DNA of 64,000 nt from an uncultured Paenibacillaceae bacterium (GTDB taxonomy: Bacteria; Bacillota; Bacilli; Aneurinibacillales; Aneurinibacillaceae): contig CAMLDI010000007.1 of NCBI GenBank assembly GCA_946478845.1, forward strand, positions 49,009-113,008, in the 5' to 3' direction. Of this stretch, positions 1 to 9,449 are shown in pieces. Under the pieces are notes generated by a model. It was not told where the DNA came from. It made no database searches and saw only the letters and a list, made by a program, of their open reading frames with translations. The translations under genes and the position numbers were made by a program. The stretch's first letter is position 1. Each line of letters begins with the position of its first letter.

Positions 1-82
1 GGCTTATCCCCTTTTTGGCGAAGGAAGTGAGTTCTACCAGTGGTGTATTTCCGATGAACCGATGAATGCTGGCATAAACCAT
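1..82 (-). CDS. Cysteine synthase / cystathionine beta-synthase family protein, 5' end only
   Basis: Only the first 27 codons lie in the window; the gene runs off the left edge. The start ATG is at 82-80 with GAGGGG about seven bases upstream. The peptide begins MVYASIHRF and then reads IGNTPLVEL at residues 10-18, the N-terminal signature of PLP-dependent O-acetylserine sulfhydrylase and cystathionine beta-synthase enzymes, which build cysteine or cystathionine in the cytoplasm. The catalytic lysine lies outside the window, so CysK, CysM and the MccA type cannot be separated. Confidence 0.85.
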   Translation of the reverse strand, partial: MVYASIHRFIGNTPLVELTSFAKKGIS

Positions 83-172
83 CGTAAATCCCCTCGTTTC
101 TTTATTCCTACCTTACCTTATGGGTTTATTGCCCAAAAGGTGATAAAGAAAATAGGGGCCAGGAGGCTAAGA

Positions 173-814
173 TTAGTTCCTGGCTCTTAAAGGTCCATAT
201 CCGATTTCTTGTAGGGAGCGGGCAATGGCCTGATGCCCCAGGTTATTGGGGTGCTCCTGGTCGATAAAGAGGAGTTTTTTCCCCTCTTTTTCAAAGGCAC
301 GATAGGTTCGGGCGATGCGTGTGTTTTGATCTTTGGCTTGATTGATGACTTTATTAAAACGGGAAATCCACTTTTTTGCTAAAGGGTCATTGGGCTTCGG
401 GTTATAGATTTCTAGATAACGCAAAATATAAGGTTCCTTCCCATTGTTTTTGATTTTTTTAATGATTTTATCGATTCTTTGAAAATTGGCATCAAAGCGA
501 GTGTACACATTTTTTAAAGGTACTTTATTTCTAACCCCCTGGATTAGATCATTTCCCCCAATGGAGAGGGTGATAATCTGGGATTTCTTAATGGCATCTA
601 CCAGGGTTTGATTATTCAATAAATCATCCAGTAAATCTTGACTTGTCCATCCGTTTTTCCCTAGGTTCTTCAAGAGCACTTTTTGTTTTAAATCATGTTG
701 CAGGTAACGGCGATAAAGAACAGCATAACCATGGTTCAAGAAAGAACCCACTCCGACGGTAATTGAGTCCCCCAGGGCCAGATAATGTAAGGGTGAGGCA
801 GCAGAAATCTTCAT
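173..814 (-). CDS. SGNH/GDSL-family hydrolase
   Basis: A 213-aa esterase or lipase-like protein. Block I reads LGDSIT with the nucleophile at Ser17, block III reads GGND, and the C-terminal block has an Asp-x-x-His pair in FIDQEHPNN, so all SGNH catalytic positions are present. There is no clear signal peptide, which suggests a cytoplasmic enzyme or one anchored otherwise. The start follows GGAGGTGA with good spacing. It is the same strand as the cysteine synthase-like gene downstream, but the 90-bp gap argues only weakly for co-transcription. The substrate cannot be deduced. Confidence 0.85.
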   Translation of the reverse strand: MKISAASPLHYLALGDSITVGVGSFLNHGYAVLYRRYLQHDLKQKVLLKNLGKNGWTSQDLLDDLLNNQTLVDAIKKSQIITLSIGGNDLIQGVRNKVPLKNVYTRFDANFQRIDKIIKKIKNNGKEPYILRYLEIYNPKPNDPLAKKWISRFNKVINQAKDQNTRIARTYRAFEKEGKKLLFIDQEHPNNLGHQAIARSLQEIGYGPLRARN

Positions 815-948
815 TCACCTCCATTTTAAAAAAATTCTTCATTGTATTTTATGAAGAATCCATCTATAGGGGTTCCTAATGAAAAGACTACTTTTCCATT
901 CTGTTTCATATATATCAATAAATCAGTATGGGGAGGGGGGTGGGAGGT

Positions 949-2868
949 TTGAATCCCGTGGAGCAGGAGTTGCATCGGCTCCGGTCCATTATGCTGCAGA
1001 GCCAATTGCCCAATGGGGCCTGGAACTTTTGTTTTGAAAGCGGCATTCTTTCTGATGCGTATATGATAATTCTTCTTCGCTCCCTTGGCTTGCCTGAAGA
1101 GGATTTAATTAACCGACTGAGTGAACGAATCATAAGTCGCCAGGGAAAAAATGGATCCTGGAGGCTTTTTCATGATGAGAAGGAAGGGAATTTGTCGGCT
1201 ACCATTGATGCCTATTTTGCCTTGCTTTATGGGGGGAAATGTTCCCCGGGGGAACCCCGGATGGTTGCAGCTCGCAAGTTCATTCTTGAAAAAGGGGGAA
1301 TTGGCAAAGCCAATTTATTAACCCGGGTCATGTTGGCTATGACAGGCCAATATAGCTGGAGCCACTTCTTTCACATCCCTATCGAAACCATATTGTTGCC
1401 TCAGGATTTTCCTGTGAACTTTTTTGATTTTGCAGGTTTTGCCAGAGTGCATATCGCCCCAATTCTCATCTGTTCAGACCGAAATTTCTTTTTAAAAACG
1501 ACTCGTACCCCTGATTTATCCCATCTTTATGTGCGCAATCATCCCTATGAATATGAAGAAATCGCATATCGGAAACAGCCCTTGTATTCCCAATTTCTCT
1601 CTGTTTTTAATTTAATCCATGAAGGAATTCGTGCCCTGGTCGGATTGCCCCACCACATCCATCAAATGGCCCTGCGCCGATTGGAAAAATATATGTTAGA
1701 GCGAATTGAGCCGGATGGGACTTTATATAGTTATTTTACAGCCACCTGTTTTATGGTGTTTGCTTTGCGTGCCCTTCATTATCCTGTAGACCATCCCGTC
1801 ATCCAACGGGCTGTACAGGGATTGAAAACTTTCATTTGCCGTGTGGATGCTGACCATATTCATTTGCAAAATTGCACATCAACGGTTTGGGATACTGCCT
1901 TAATTAGTTATGCATTGCAAGAAGCAGGGGTTTCTCCTACCCATCCTGCCATTGTGAAAGCAGGAAAGTATTTGATGAAAAGGCAACAAAAGCGGGTAGG
2001 GGATTGGAAAATCCATAATCCTAAAGGGATGCCAGGGGGCTGGGGATTTTCTGATAGCAATACGATGAATCCGGATGTGGATGATACGACGGCGGCTCTG
2101 CGTGGGATTTATCCTTATCGCATGGGCAAACAAGGGCCATCTTATTCTGCTACCTGGAAAAAAGGGGTGTCCTGGGTTTTATCCATGCAAAATGGGGATG
2201 GGGGATGGCCTGCTTTCGAAGTAAATACCGATAAAATATATTTAACCTGGCTTTCCTACCAGGGGATGGAAGGATTCAGCACAGACCCTTCTACTGCTGA
2301 TTTAACAGGGCGTACCTTGGAGTTCTTAGGGAAGAAAACTCCTCTTCATTTAAAAGACAATGTGCCTATGCAACGAGGGTTGCGCTGGCTATTTCGCAAT
2401 CAGGAGAAAAATGGTTCCTGGTATGGGCGCTGGGGAGTGTGTTATATCTATGGAACCTGGGCTGCTTTAACCGGGTTAATGGCTGTAGGGGTTCCTTCAT
2501 ATGCCCCTGCCATTCAACGGGCAGCTCGCTGGCTGGTTTCTATTCAAAATGAGGATGGTGGCTGGGGGGAATCCTGCCGCAGTGATGTGGAAAAAAAGTA
2601 TATTCCTTTAGGGGCCAGTACTTTATCCCAAACGGCCTGGGCAGTGGATGCCCTGCTAGCTGTGCAAAAAAGGAAACCCCAGGAAAACTATCAAAGGTCT
2701 ATTTTACGGGGAGTTCATTTTCTCGTGAAAAATGGTCAACGTCATGAGTGGATAGACACCTATCCCACCGGCGCTGGATTGCCAGGAATATTTTATACCC
2801 ATTATCATAGTTATCGCTATATCTGGCCTTTATTGGCCTTAAGTCACTTTCATACTGGTGGGGGCTGA
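949..2868 (+). CDS. sqhC: Sporulenol synthase / squalene-hopene cyclase family terpene cyclase
   Basis: A 639-aa class II triterpene cyclase. The catalytic DxDD acid motif is present as DVDDT around residue 375, and QW repeats are seen (QNGDGGW, QEKNGSWYGRWG, QNEDGGWGES). Long stretches such as STVWDTALISYAL and the STADLTGR segment resemble Bacillus subtilis SqhC, which cyclises tetraprenyl-beta-curcumene to sporulenol in spores; squalene is an alternative substrate. The frame is open from ATG 928, but that start would translate the Shine-Dalgarno region (a Gly/Arg-rich leader); TTG 949 sits eight bases after the G-rich tract, and GTG 958 is also possible. The following membrane gene begins two bases after the stop, so they are probably co-transcribed. 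Confidence 0.88.
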   Translation: MNPVEQELHRLRSIMLQSQLPNGAWNFCFESGILSDAYMIILLRSLGLPEEDLINRLSERIISRQGKNGSWRLFHDEKEGNLSATIDAYFALLYGGKCSPGEPRMVAARKFILEKGGIGKANLLTRVMLAMTGQYSWSHFFHIPIETILLPQDFPVNFFDFAGFARVHIAPILICSDRNFFLKTTRTPDLSHLYVRNHPYEYEEIAYRKQPLYSQFLSVFNLIHEGIRALVGLPHHIHQMALRRLEKYMLERIEPDGTLYSYFTATCFMVFALRALHYPVDHPVIQRAVQGLKTFICRVDADHIHLQNCTSTVWDTALISYALQEAGVSPTHPAIVKAGKYLMKRQQKRVGDWKIHNPKGMPGGWGFSDSNTMNPDVDDTTAALRGIYPYRMGKQGPSYSATWKKGVSWVLSMQNGDGGWPAFEVNTDKIYLTWLSYQGMEGFSTDPSTADLTGRTLEFLGKKTPLHLKDNVPMQRGLRWLFRNQEKNGSWYGRWGVCYIYGTWAALTGLMAVGVPSYAPAIQRAARWLVSIQNEDGGWGESCRSDVEKKYIPLGASTLSQTAWAVDALLAVQKRKPQENYQRSILRGVHFLVKNGQRHEWIDTYPTGAGLPGIFYTHYHSYRYIWPLLALSHFHTGGG

Positions 2869-2870
2869 TC

Positions 2871-3608
2871 ATGAATGTTTGGTTCCAATTAGTCAAAATG
2901 GAATTGGAAAAAATGAAGGCTTTTCGCTATATTACTTTAGGATTAATTTTTGGAAATTATATAGCGGTCAGCTTTTTTGCCTTTCGAAATCATGTGCCAG
3001 GTTTTATTCCTACCTGGGTAACTACCCTGTTAATGGGCCATATGTTTTATTTAATTCTTTATTTTTCATTTCGATTTTATTTAGATTATAAAAAAGGTCA
3101 TGATTTTTCTTTCTCTGGTTGGCTAGTACTGTCTGCAAACTATGGGGCAGGTGTCCTTTCTTTTACGATTTCCCTGGTATGTACTCTTTTTCTGGGGTTG
3201 GCAAGTTCTTTGATTGTTCCCCAGACGAGTATGAATTGGGCATCTTATTTTCCCAGTGGCATTTATCTTTATTTTCATTTGCTTTTTATTTCTACTTTTA
3301 TTGTAGCCTGGTTGATGTTTGGCAGAGCCCTTTATGAGATTGCTAAGAAACGCTCTTCTTTTTATGGGAAATTAGCCATTGTGGGTGTTCTTGTGTTGCC
3401 AAACTGGCTTGTAAAGGAATGGCAAGAAAGCGGCCTTTATTCCTTTTTATTTAATTGGGGCTCTGTTGAACTTTCGGCAATGATGCCAAAAGGAGGGGCA
3501 CTTGAAGTATTGCCAACTGCATATATTGGAAATTATGTATATCATATCATCCTCTCCATGATTCTAATCTTATTTTCTGGATGGTTAATGGATAAAAAAA
3601 GGATTTGA
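2871..3608 (+). CDS. Polytopic membrane protein, probable ABC-2 type permease subunit
   Basis: A 245-aa protein with about six hydrophobic segments and the layout of an ABC-2 permease: an N-terminal LVKMELEKMKAFRY segment followed by a membrane helix. It begins two bases after the sqhC stop and is followed by an ABC ATPase and a second ABC-2 permease, so a heteromeric exporter is likely. No family signature fixes the substrate. The link with sqhC could point to lipid export, but that is inference from position only. Confidence 0.6.
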   Translation: MNVWFQLVKMELEKMKAFRYITLGLIFGNYIAVSFFAFRNHVPGFIPTWVTTLLMGHMFYLILYFSFRFYLDYKKGHDFSFSGWLVLSANYGAGVLSFTISLVCTLFLGLASSLIVPQTSMNWASYFPSGIYLYFHLLFISTFIVAWLMFGRALYEIAKKRSSFYGKLAIVGVLVLPNWLVKEWQESGLYSFLFNWGSVELSAMMPKGGALEVLPTAYIGNYVYHIILSMILILFSGWLMDKKRI

Positions 3609-3674
3609 AACTTTTTACTGGAAATTTTCGTAATCAATTGGTGTAATTGTTGCTCTTAAAAAGGAGGAGAATTC

Positions 3675-4610
3675 GTGGCAATAGAACCGATCTTACAATT
3701 AAAAAATGTGAAGAAAAAGATTGGCTCCCGCATGATTATTGATGATATTTCCCTGGATATTTATCCGGGAGAAGTCATGGGTTTATTAGGGCCCAATGGT
3801 TCTGGAAAAACCACCACCATTCGCATGATTGTTGGGCTTCTGTCCATTACTGAAGGGGATATCTTCATAAAAGGGAAAAGTATTACCCATGATTTTGAAG
3901 AAGCCATTTCCCATGTTGGCGGAATTGTGGAAAATCCTGAAATGTATAAATTTTTGTCAGGATATAAGAATCTGATCCATTATGCCCGGATGGGACAAAA
4001 GATTTCCCGGGAACGAATTGATGAAGTGGTCAAACAGGTAGGAATGGAAAAAAGAATCCACGAGAAAGTAGGCCGATATTCCCTGGGGATGCGGCAACGC
4101 TTAGGGTTAGCCCAGGCATTGCTCCATTCTCCCTCCCTTTTAGTTCTAGATGAACCCACCAATGGCCTAGATCCTGCAGGGATTCGGGAATTCCGGGAGC
4201 ATCTGCGGACCCTGGCCCGTGAACATGAAGTTGCTGTGTTAATTTCCAGCCATCTTCTTTCGGAAATGGAATTAACCTGTGACCGTATTGCTATTATTCA
4301 GGAAGGAAAATTGGTTGGCGTACAAAAAGTTAATGATTTCGTTGAAGTGGAAACCGGCAATGAAGAAATTTCTGTAAACTTTACAGTAGAGCCCCGGGAA
4401 GTGGCCTTTGCCCTGTTAAATGAACGATTCCCCGGGCAAACAGAATGGGTGGAAGGAAATCCCATTGCTGTTGTTATGGATAGAGAGGAAATACCTGATA
4501 CCGTTGCTTATCTCGTTCAGGAAAAGTTAAAAGTGTATGGTGTAGAAATTGTTACGAAAACCCTGGAAGATAAATTCTTAGAAGTGACAGGGGGAAATCA
4601 AGTTGTCTAA
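3675..4610 (+). CDS. ABC exporter ATP-binding protein (BcrA/CcmA type)
   Basis: A 311-aa ATPase. Walker A is GPNGSGKTT, the signature is YSLGMRQRL, Walker B is LVLDEPTNGLDP, and the switch His follows in SSHLLSEME. The ~90-residue C-terminal extension is typical of ATPases that pair with ABC-2 permeases (bacitracin, Ytr, Nat types). The start is GTG 3675 behind AAGGAGGAG. It overlaps the next permease by eight bases, which indicates translational coupling. Substrate unknown. Confidence 0.9.
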   Translation: MAIEPILQLKNVKKKIGSRMIIDDISLDIYPGEVMGLLGPNGSGKTTTIRMIVGLLSITEGDIFIKGKSITHDFEEAISHVGGIVENPEMYKFLSGYKNLIHYARMGQKISRERIDEVVKQVGMEKRIHEKVGRYSLGMRQRLGLAQALLHSPSLLVLDEPTNGLDPAGIREFREHLRTLAREHEVAVLISSHLLSEMELTCDRIAIIQEGKLVGVQKVNDFVEVETGNEEISVNFTVEPREVAFALLNERFPGQTEWVEGNPIAVVMDREEIPDTVAYLVQEKLKVYGVEIVTKTLEDKFLEVTGGNQVV

Positions 4611-5571
4611 TATGCTGAAATTAATCCAAAACGAGAATATGAAGATTTATAGCCGTATTGGAACCTGGATTATGATATTCCTTCTGATTGCCGGTATTTC
4701 CGCTATGGTAGTAATGGTCAAATATCAGCCTGGATTCCAGGATCCTAATGAGGAAAATTATAAGGCTAATTGGAAGCAAACGCTCCAGGAACAAAACCAA
4801 CAAAATAAAATGATGTTACAAGATCCTCAGGTCCCTGAGGAACAAAAGAAATGGATAGAACAGGATATTAAAATGAATGAATACCGCATTCAGCATAATC
4901 TTTCTCCATATACAGAACAAGGCATTGACACGGTGTTGTTAACCAGTGATTCCTTTATTATGATGGTTACAATCTTCACAATTATTGTGGCCGGAGGTTC
5001 TGTGGCCGGAGAGTTTTCATCAGGGACGATTAAATTATTATTAATTCGCCCTGTGAGCCGGGCGAAAATCCTTTTGTCTAAATATATTGCCACCCTGTTG
5101 TATGCTCTGTTGTTGATTATCCTTTTGTTCATTACAACCTTCGCTTTGGGAGGGATTTTCTTCGGTTTTTCCGGGTTAGAAAATCCCATCCTATATTATG
5201 CTGATGGACAAGTCTTGGAGCGCAGTGCCATTGAAATGACCTGGATTAACTTTGGGTTCGGTGCAGTAGAGCTGATTATCTGGGTGACATTAGCCTTTAT
5301 GATTTCCAGCGTGTTCCGCAATAGCGCTTTATCTATTGGGCTTTCCATCTTCATTCTCTTTATCTCAATGCCAGTTATGCAATTTCTTATGAAATATTCC
5401 TGGGCAAAGTATTTGATCTTCGCTAATACGGATTTATCCCTTTATTTTAGAGGAACGCCACTTATAGAAGGAATGACCTTGGGCTTTTCTATTGCTGTAC
5501 TGGCTGTTTATTATCTCCTTTTCCAGGCCCTTTCTTTCTACGTCTTTAAGAAGCGGGATGTAGGGGCTTAA
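4603..5571 (+). CDS. ABC-2 type transporter permease
   Basis: A 322-aa permease. One helix near residues 18-38 is followed by a ~65-residue polar, Gln/Lys-rich external loop and then five more helices, the classic ABC-2 plan. The VAGEFSSGTIKLLLIRPVSR segment is the conserved coupling region of this family. The TTG start at 4603 lies inside the end of the ATPase gene; ATG 4612 is an alternative. A hairpin downstream probably ends the sqhC-ABC transcript. Confidence 0.88.
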   Translation: MSNMLKLIQNENMKIYSRIGTWIMIFLLIAGISAMVVMVKYQPGFQDPNEENYKANWKQTLQEQNQQNKMMLQDPQVPEEQKKWIEQDIKMNEYRIQHNLSPYTEQGIDTVLLTSDSFIMMVTIFTIIVAGGSVAGEFSSGTIKLLLIRPVSRAKILLSKYIATLLYALLLIILLFITTFALGGIFFGFSGLENPILYYADGQVLERSAIEMTWINFGFGAVELIIWVTLAFMISSVFRNSALSIGLSIFILFISMPVMQFLMKYSWAKYLIFANTDLSLYFRGTPLIEGMTLGFSIAVLAVYYLLFQALSFYVFKKRDVGA

Positions 5572-5591
5572 ATAGTATGGACCTATAATAA

Positions 5592-5620
5592 GGACCCTTT
5601 CCGAATGAGGAAGGGTCTTG
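5592..5620 (+). terminator. Hairpin after the ABC exporter operon
   Basis: GACCCTTTCC pairs with GGAAGGGTC around a short loop, with one bulged T, 20 bases after the permease stop. The following T run is weak (CTTGTAAC), so it may be only a partial terminator. Confidence 0.5.
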
Positions 5621-5710
5621 TAACAAGCTTTCTTCGTCCTTTGTTTCATCCCCAGTAGGGAACCCCAGAAAAAGAAGAAACCAAAGTTGTAACCTATTTA
5701 CTGTCTAAGA

Positions 5711-5735
5711 GACCATCAAGTGATGGTCCCTTTTT
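5711..5735 (+). terminator. Rho-independent terminator, plus strand
   Basis: GACCATC, loop AAGT, GATGGTC, then CCTTTTTG. It overlaps the stop codon of the converging yqeG-like gene and would stop transcripts coming from the ABC exporter operon. The other strand has no T run. Confidence 0.75.
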
Positions 5736-6213
5736 GTTTATTATTAAAAATTTTCAAAAGCAGTCGTTTAACAAAACGTAAGATACGTGGTCTTGTATAG
5801 GGAGGAGAAACGAAAATGGTATACATGCCAAGACGATTGCCCCCACGAACATCAGAAAAAAAACCATTACCAATCACGGCTGTTTCAGAAGGTTTCGTGC
5901 CCAGTAAATTTAAAGCTTTATGAAATGATTTCTTATTTGGCTTGTTTTGAGAAAAGATCGCTGGAATGCCATTAAGGGATTTGACATGATCTTCATGAGC
6001 TACGTTGCTGTTTGATAAGATGACCACTTTCATATGATGTTCGTCCCTTACTTTATTCAACCAATTTTTTATCTGTTGTGAAATAGTTTCTTGACCTGTC
6101 AATGTGTTTTTAAAATCAATGATAATCCCTTTGATTCCATGTTTTTTTAAAGCTGACAGGTCAATTTCAAAGAGTGTATTATGTTGTAATTTTGGTGTAA
6201 AAACTTTAAACAT
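5716..6213 (-). CDS. YqeG-like HAD-superfamily protein with degenerate active site
   Basis: A 165-aa protein that follows YqeG (HAD subfamily IIIA) over its whole length: IIIDFKNTL for motif I, VVILSNSN for motif II, NKPNKKSF for motif III and VIGNGFFSDVRGGNR for motif IV. Active HAD phosphatases need DxD in motif I; here it is Asp33-Phe-Lys35, and the first Asp of motif IV is Asn. The fold is therefore probably kept while phosphatase chemistry is doubtful. YqeG usually sits next to yqeH and aroE; neither is here, so this is likely a paralogue. It stands alone on its strand. Confidence 0.8.
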   Translation of the reverse strand: MFKVFTPKLQHNTLFEIDLSALKKHGIKGIIIDFKNTLTGQETISQQIKNWLNKVRDEHHMKVVILSNSNVAHEDHVKSLNGIPAIFSQNKPNKKSFHKALNLLGTKPSETAVIGNGFFSDVRGGNRLGMYTIFVSPPYTRPRILRFVKRLLLKIFNNKQKGTIT

Positions 6214-6351
6214 AAATCACCTCATTAAGTGCTTACTTTGACTCTTTTAGTGTGAAAAGCATTGATTATTTCTATACCACCCAATAAGTACATAGAATAT
6301 TGCCTTATTGGCTAACCTGATACTGAATTTTTATAAAAGGAGGAATGCTTT

Positions 6352-6651
6352 ATGCCTTTACTTGAAATTAGTGTTGTTCCTGTAGGTACCAGTGATTCAA
6401 GTTTTAGTTCCTATGTAAATAATGCAGTGCAGACCATTAAGCAAAAAGGATTGAATTTCCAGGTAACTCCCACTTCAACAGTGATTGAAGGTGATATGAA
6501 TCAGTTAATGGATGTTGCAAAGGAGATTCATAACAATGCACTTCAACAAGGGGTCGATCGGGTGATTACCAACATTACAATTGATGATCGTAAGGATAAG
6601 CAGTTAAACATGAGCAATCAAGTTAATATTGTTCAACAATCATTACAGTAA
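6352..6651 (+). CDS. MTH1187/YqgV-family thiamine-binding-like protein
   Basis: A 99-aa soluble protein of the MTH1187 (DUF77) family: begins MPLLEISVVPVG and keeps the STVIEGDMNQLMDVAKEIH region. Members form ferredoxin-like tetramers and some bind thiamine or its pyrimidine precursor. The start follows AAAGGAGGAATGC. It lies divergent from the yqeG-like gene and 63 bp before the cysteine dioxygenase gene, without thiamine genes nearby, so its ligand here is open. Confidence 0.82.
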   Translation: MPLLEISVVPVGTSDSSFSSYVNNAVQTIKQKGLNFQVTPTSTVIEGDMNQLMDVAKEIHNNALQQGVDRVITNITIDDRKDKQLNMSNQVNIVQQSLQ

Positions 6652-6728
6652 ATTATTCACACAAATACTTCCAATTCATAGGCTGTTGTGGGGGAAGCCA
6701 CCATACTTTATGAATGGGAGGATATGCA

Positions 6729-7214
6729 ATGGATTTCATTGGCTGTATAAAAGAAACATTTTCCGGGTTAAAACAACCCGCTTATCATGAACTGAAGTCT
6801 GCGATCGAGTCCCTTAATTGCAGTAAAGAGAAGGTTTCGTTCTATGCAACTAAACCTGAAAAATTGAGCTATGGGAGAACTGTACTGTTTCTGACCGATG
6901 AACTTGAAGTAGTCCTCATTAACATGCCAGCTAAGGAACAAACTTTACTTCATGACCATGGTGAATCCATCGGTTGCGTCTATGTGGTAGAAGGTGAGTT
7001 GGAAAACCTAGCATTTGCGTTAGAGGAAAATGAAAGGCCTGCCTTTCTTTCAGAAAATAGGGTGAGAGAAGGGGAATTCCTCGAAGTCACAGAAGGATTG
7101 ATTCATATTCTAAGGAATTCATCGGAGCAACGATTTTTATCTTTTCATGTGTATTCACCGCCGTTAACAGCAATGAAAAATTATGAGTACAAGATAGAAA
7201 ATAGCGTTTATTAG
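6729..7214 (+). CDS. cdoA: Cysteine dioxygenase-type cupin
   Basis: A 161-aa type I cysteine dioxygenase resembling B. subtilis YubC. Iron ligands are His75 and His77 in LLHDHGES and His126 in GLIHILRN; the family-typical FHVYSPPL follows. The position of the mammalian Cys-Tyr crosslink Cys is occupied by Gly82-Cys83. The enzyme oxidises cysteine to cysteinesulfinate in the cytoplasm. The frame is open from ATG 6714, but that one spans the ribosome binding site GGGAGG; ATG 6729 has correct spacing. It ends in a strong terminator, separate from the ssu operon, though both serve sulfur metabolism. Confidence 0.88.
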   Translation: MDFIGCIKETFSGLKQPAYHELKSAIESLNCSKEKVSFYATKPEKLSYGRTVLFLTDELEVVLINMPAKEQTLLHDHGESIGCVYVVEGELENLAFALEENERPAFLSENRVREGEFLEVTEGLIHILRNSSEQRFLSFHVYSPPLTAMKNYEYKIENSVY

Positions 7215-7229
7215 TTTTATTGTGATTAG

Positions 7230-7257
7230 CCGCATACATAGGTATGCGGTTTTTTTG
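7230..7257 (+). terminator. Rho-independent terminator after cysteine dioxygenase
   Basis: CCGCATAC, loop ATAG, GTATGCGG, then eight T residues. Perfect 8-bp stem. Confidence 0.92.
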
Positions 7258-7339
7258 TGTTGACGTAATTGGTAAATAGTGATAAATTAACAAAAAACAA
7301 AGTAAATAGATATGAATTATGTGCAAAGGGGGAATAGGG

Positions 7340-8287
7340 ATGGCAATCCGAAAGATAGCGATAGTTATTTTATTGATTTTTACCATTTGCGGGGGAATTT
7401 TGGGTTGTTCTACTCAGACTTCATCAGATTCAGCAGAAAAAACCATTAAAATTGGTTATCAGAAGTATGGAACCCTTAATTTGTTGCGAACAAAAGGGGA
7501 ACTGGAGAAAAAATTAGAGGGGTATAAAGTGGAGTGGATTTTATTCCCAGCCGGACCCCAGTTGTTAGAGGCATTAAATACGGGAAGCATTGATTTTGGC
7601 AGTACAGGGGAAGCGCCCCCTATTTTTGCTCAGGCTGCAGGCACGCCTCTGGTTTATGTGGGAGCGGAACCATCTAGCCCGCAAAGTGAAGGAATTCTTG
7701 TGCCAAAGGGGTCGCCCATTAAATCCATCAAAGATTTAAAAGGGAAAAAGGTGGCTTTAAATAAAGGATCTAATGTCCATTATTTATTGGTAAAAGCATT
7801 AGAGTCTGTAGGGCTAAAACTTACTGATATTCATCCAGTGTATTTGCCTCCTGCTGATGCACGCAGTGCCTTTGAAAAAGGAAGTGTAGATGCCTGGGTC
7901 ATCTGGGATCCTTTCCTTGCAGCAGCCCAGGATGCAACGGGGGGAACTCTTTTAGCAGATGGCAAAGGCCTGGTTTCCAACCGTGAATTCTATCTGGCTT
8001 CTCAATCTTTAGTCAAGAATGATGAAAAAGTAATAAAAGCCATTTTTGATGAGATTGCCAAAATCGGGACATGGTCTAAAGATAATCCGGAAGGGGTCGC
8101 CAAAACTTTATCACCTGTCGTAGGCATACCGGAAAAAACCCTGTTGCGGGCTGAGAAGAGAAGAAATTATGGCATCCAAAAAATTGATGCCCAAATTATT
8201 GCTGACCAACAAAAAATTGCAGACACATTTTATGGAGTGGGTTTAATTCCAAAAGCCATTTCTATTAAAGATGCTGTGCAAAAATAA
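7340..8287 (+). CDS. ssuA: Aliphatic sulfonate ABC transporter substrate-binding lipoprotein
   Basis: A 315-aa periplasmic-type binding protein of the SsuA/TauA/NitT family. A signal peptide leads to the lipobox ILGC near residue 21, so it is lipid-anchored outside the membrane. Family features include TIKIGYQKYG, the STGEAPPIFAQAAG segment and WVIWDPFLAA. The frame is open from ATG 7319, but GGGGGA precedes ATG 7340, which gives a normal signal peptide. It is first in ssuA-ssuD-ssuC-ssuB and captures alkanesulfonates; taurine is an alternative. Confidence 0.92.
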   Translation: MAIRKIAIVILLIFTICGGILGCSTQTSSDSAEKTIKIGYQKYGTLNLLRTKGELEKKLEGYKVEWILFPAGPQLLEALNTGSIDFGSTGEAPPIFAQAAGTPLVYVGAEPSSPQSEGILVPKGSPIKSIKDLKGKKVALNKGSNVHYLLVKALESVGLKLTDIHPVYLPPADARSAFEKGSVDAWVIWDPFLAAAQDATGGTLLADGKGLVSNREFYLASQSLVKNDEKVIKAIFDEIAKIGTWSKDNPEGVAKTLSPVVGIPEKTLLRAEKRRNYGIQKIDAQIIADQQKIADTFYGVGLIPKAISIKDAVQK

Positions 8288-8305
8288 ATAAGGGGAGATG
8301 GAAAA

Positions 8306-9448
8306 ATGAAGATTTTATGGTTTCTGCCTACACCAGGAGATGGACATTATTTAGGAACTTCTGAAGGGGGCCGTCCTTTAACCCATGGATATTTGCAACA
8401 AATAGCTAGAGCTGCAGATGAGTTAGGCTATTATGGAATCCTGGTGCCAACAGGGAACTTTTGCGAGGATCCCTGGGTGGTGGCATCTTCCCTCATTCCA
8501 GTAACCAATAAACTGAAGTTTCTTGTGGCCCTGCGTACAGGGGTTTATTCTCCTACGGTGATTGCCCGCAAGGCAGCTACCTTTGACCGTTTATCCGGGG
8601 GAAGGTTGTTAATCAATGTGGTGGCAGGGGGAGACCCTGTTGAATTAGAAGGGGATGGCATCTTCCTTAACCATGATGAAAGATATGAAGATGCAGATGA
8701 GTTCTTAACTATTTGGAAATCCCTTCTCGCTGGAGAAGAAGTGAATTTCCATGGGAAATACCGTAAAGTAGAAAACGGAAAACAATTATTTCCTGCTGTG
8801 CAACAGCCTTATCCTCCTCTCTTCTTTGGCGGCTCGTCTAAGGCTGGCCATGAAGTAGCAGCCAAACATGTGGATTATTATTTATCATGGGGCGAACCCA
8901 TTGAACAGGTTCGGGAAAAAATCGCTGAAGTGCGCAAATTGGCTGAAGCAAATAACCGCACCGTACGTTTTGGATTGCGTGCCCATATTATTGTAAGAAA
9001 AACAGAAGAAGAAGCCTGGCAGGCTGCTGACCAGTTGATTGAACACCTTGATGATTCTGTGATTGAAGAGGCGCAAAAAGTCCTTTCCCGCTATGATTCA
9101 GAAGGGCAAAAACGGATGTCTAGCCTGCACCACGGGAATAGGGATGCCTTGAAAATTGGTCCAAATTTATGGGCTGGCATCGGGCTGGTTCGTGGAGGGG
9201 CTGGAACAGCCTTAGTAGGGGACCCTGATTCAATTGTGGCCCGGTTAAAAGAATATGAGGAATTAGGCATTGATACGTTTGTTTTATCCGGCTATCCCCA
9301 TTTAGAAGAAGCTTATCGGGTAGCAGAGTTATTATTCCCCCGCCTGGGCATTCAACCATCTTTATCTGCAGAGGGTCCAGTCATTAGCCCTTTTGTGGGA
9401 AAGGTGGCAGCACAATCACCTGAAAAAGTAGGAGGAGGAAAAGGTTAG
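8306..9448 (+). CDS. ssuD: FMNH2-dependent alkanesulfonate monooxygenase
   Basis: A 380-aa bacterial luciferase-like flavin enzyme. [23 protein letters not shown] is split by recognisable SsuD blocks: the N-terminal [13 protein letters not shown], then [17 protein letters not shown] and [15 protein letters not shown]. It cleaves alkanesulfonates to sulfite and aldehydes in the cytoplasm with reduced FMN. Eighteen bases separate it from ssuA and one base from ssuC. No SsuE-type flavin reductase is encoded nearby, so reductant must come from elsewhere. Confidence 0.94.
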   Translation: MKILWFLPTPGDGHYLGTSEGGRPLTHGYLQQIARAADELGYYGILVPTGNFCEDPWVVASSLIPVTNKLKFLVALRTGVYSPTVIARKAATFDRLSGGRLLINVVAGGDPVELEGDGIFLNHDERYEDADEFLTIWKSLLAGEEVNFHGKYRKVENGKQLFPAVQQPYPPLFFGGSSKAGHEVAAKHVDYYLSWGEPIEQVREKIAEVRKLAEANNRTVRFGLRAHIIVRKTEEEAWQAADQLIEHLDDSVIEEAQKVLSRYDSEGQKRMSSLHHGNRDALKIGPNLWAGIGLVRGGAGTALVGDPDSIVARLKEYEELGIDTFVLSGYPHLEEAYRVAELLFPRLGIQPSLSAEGPVISPFVGKVAAQSPEKVGGGKG

Positions 9449-9449
9449 G

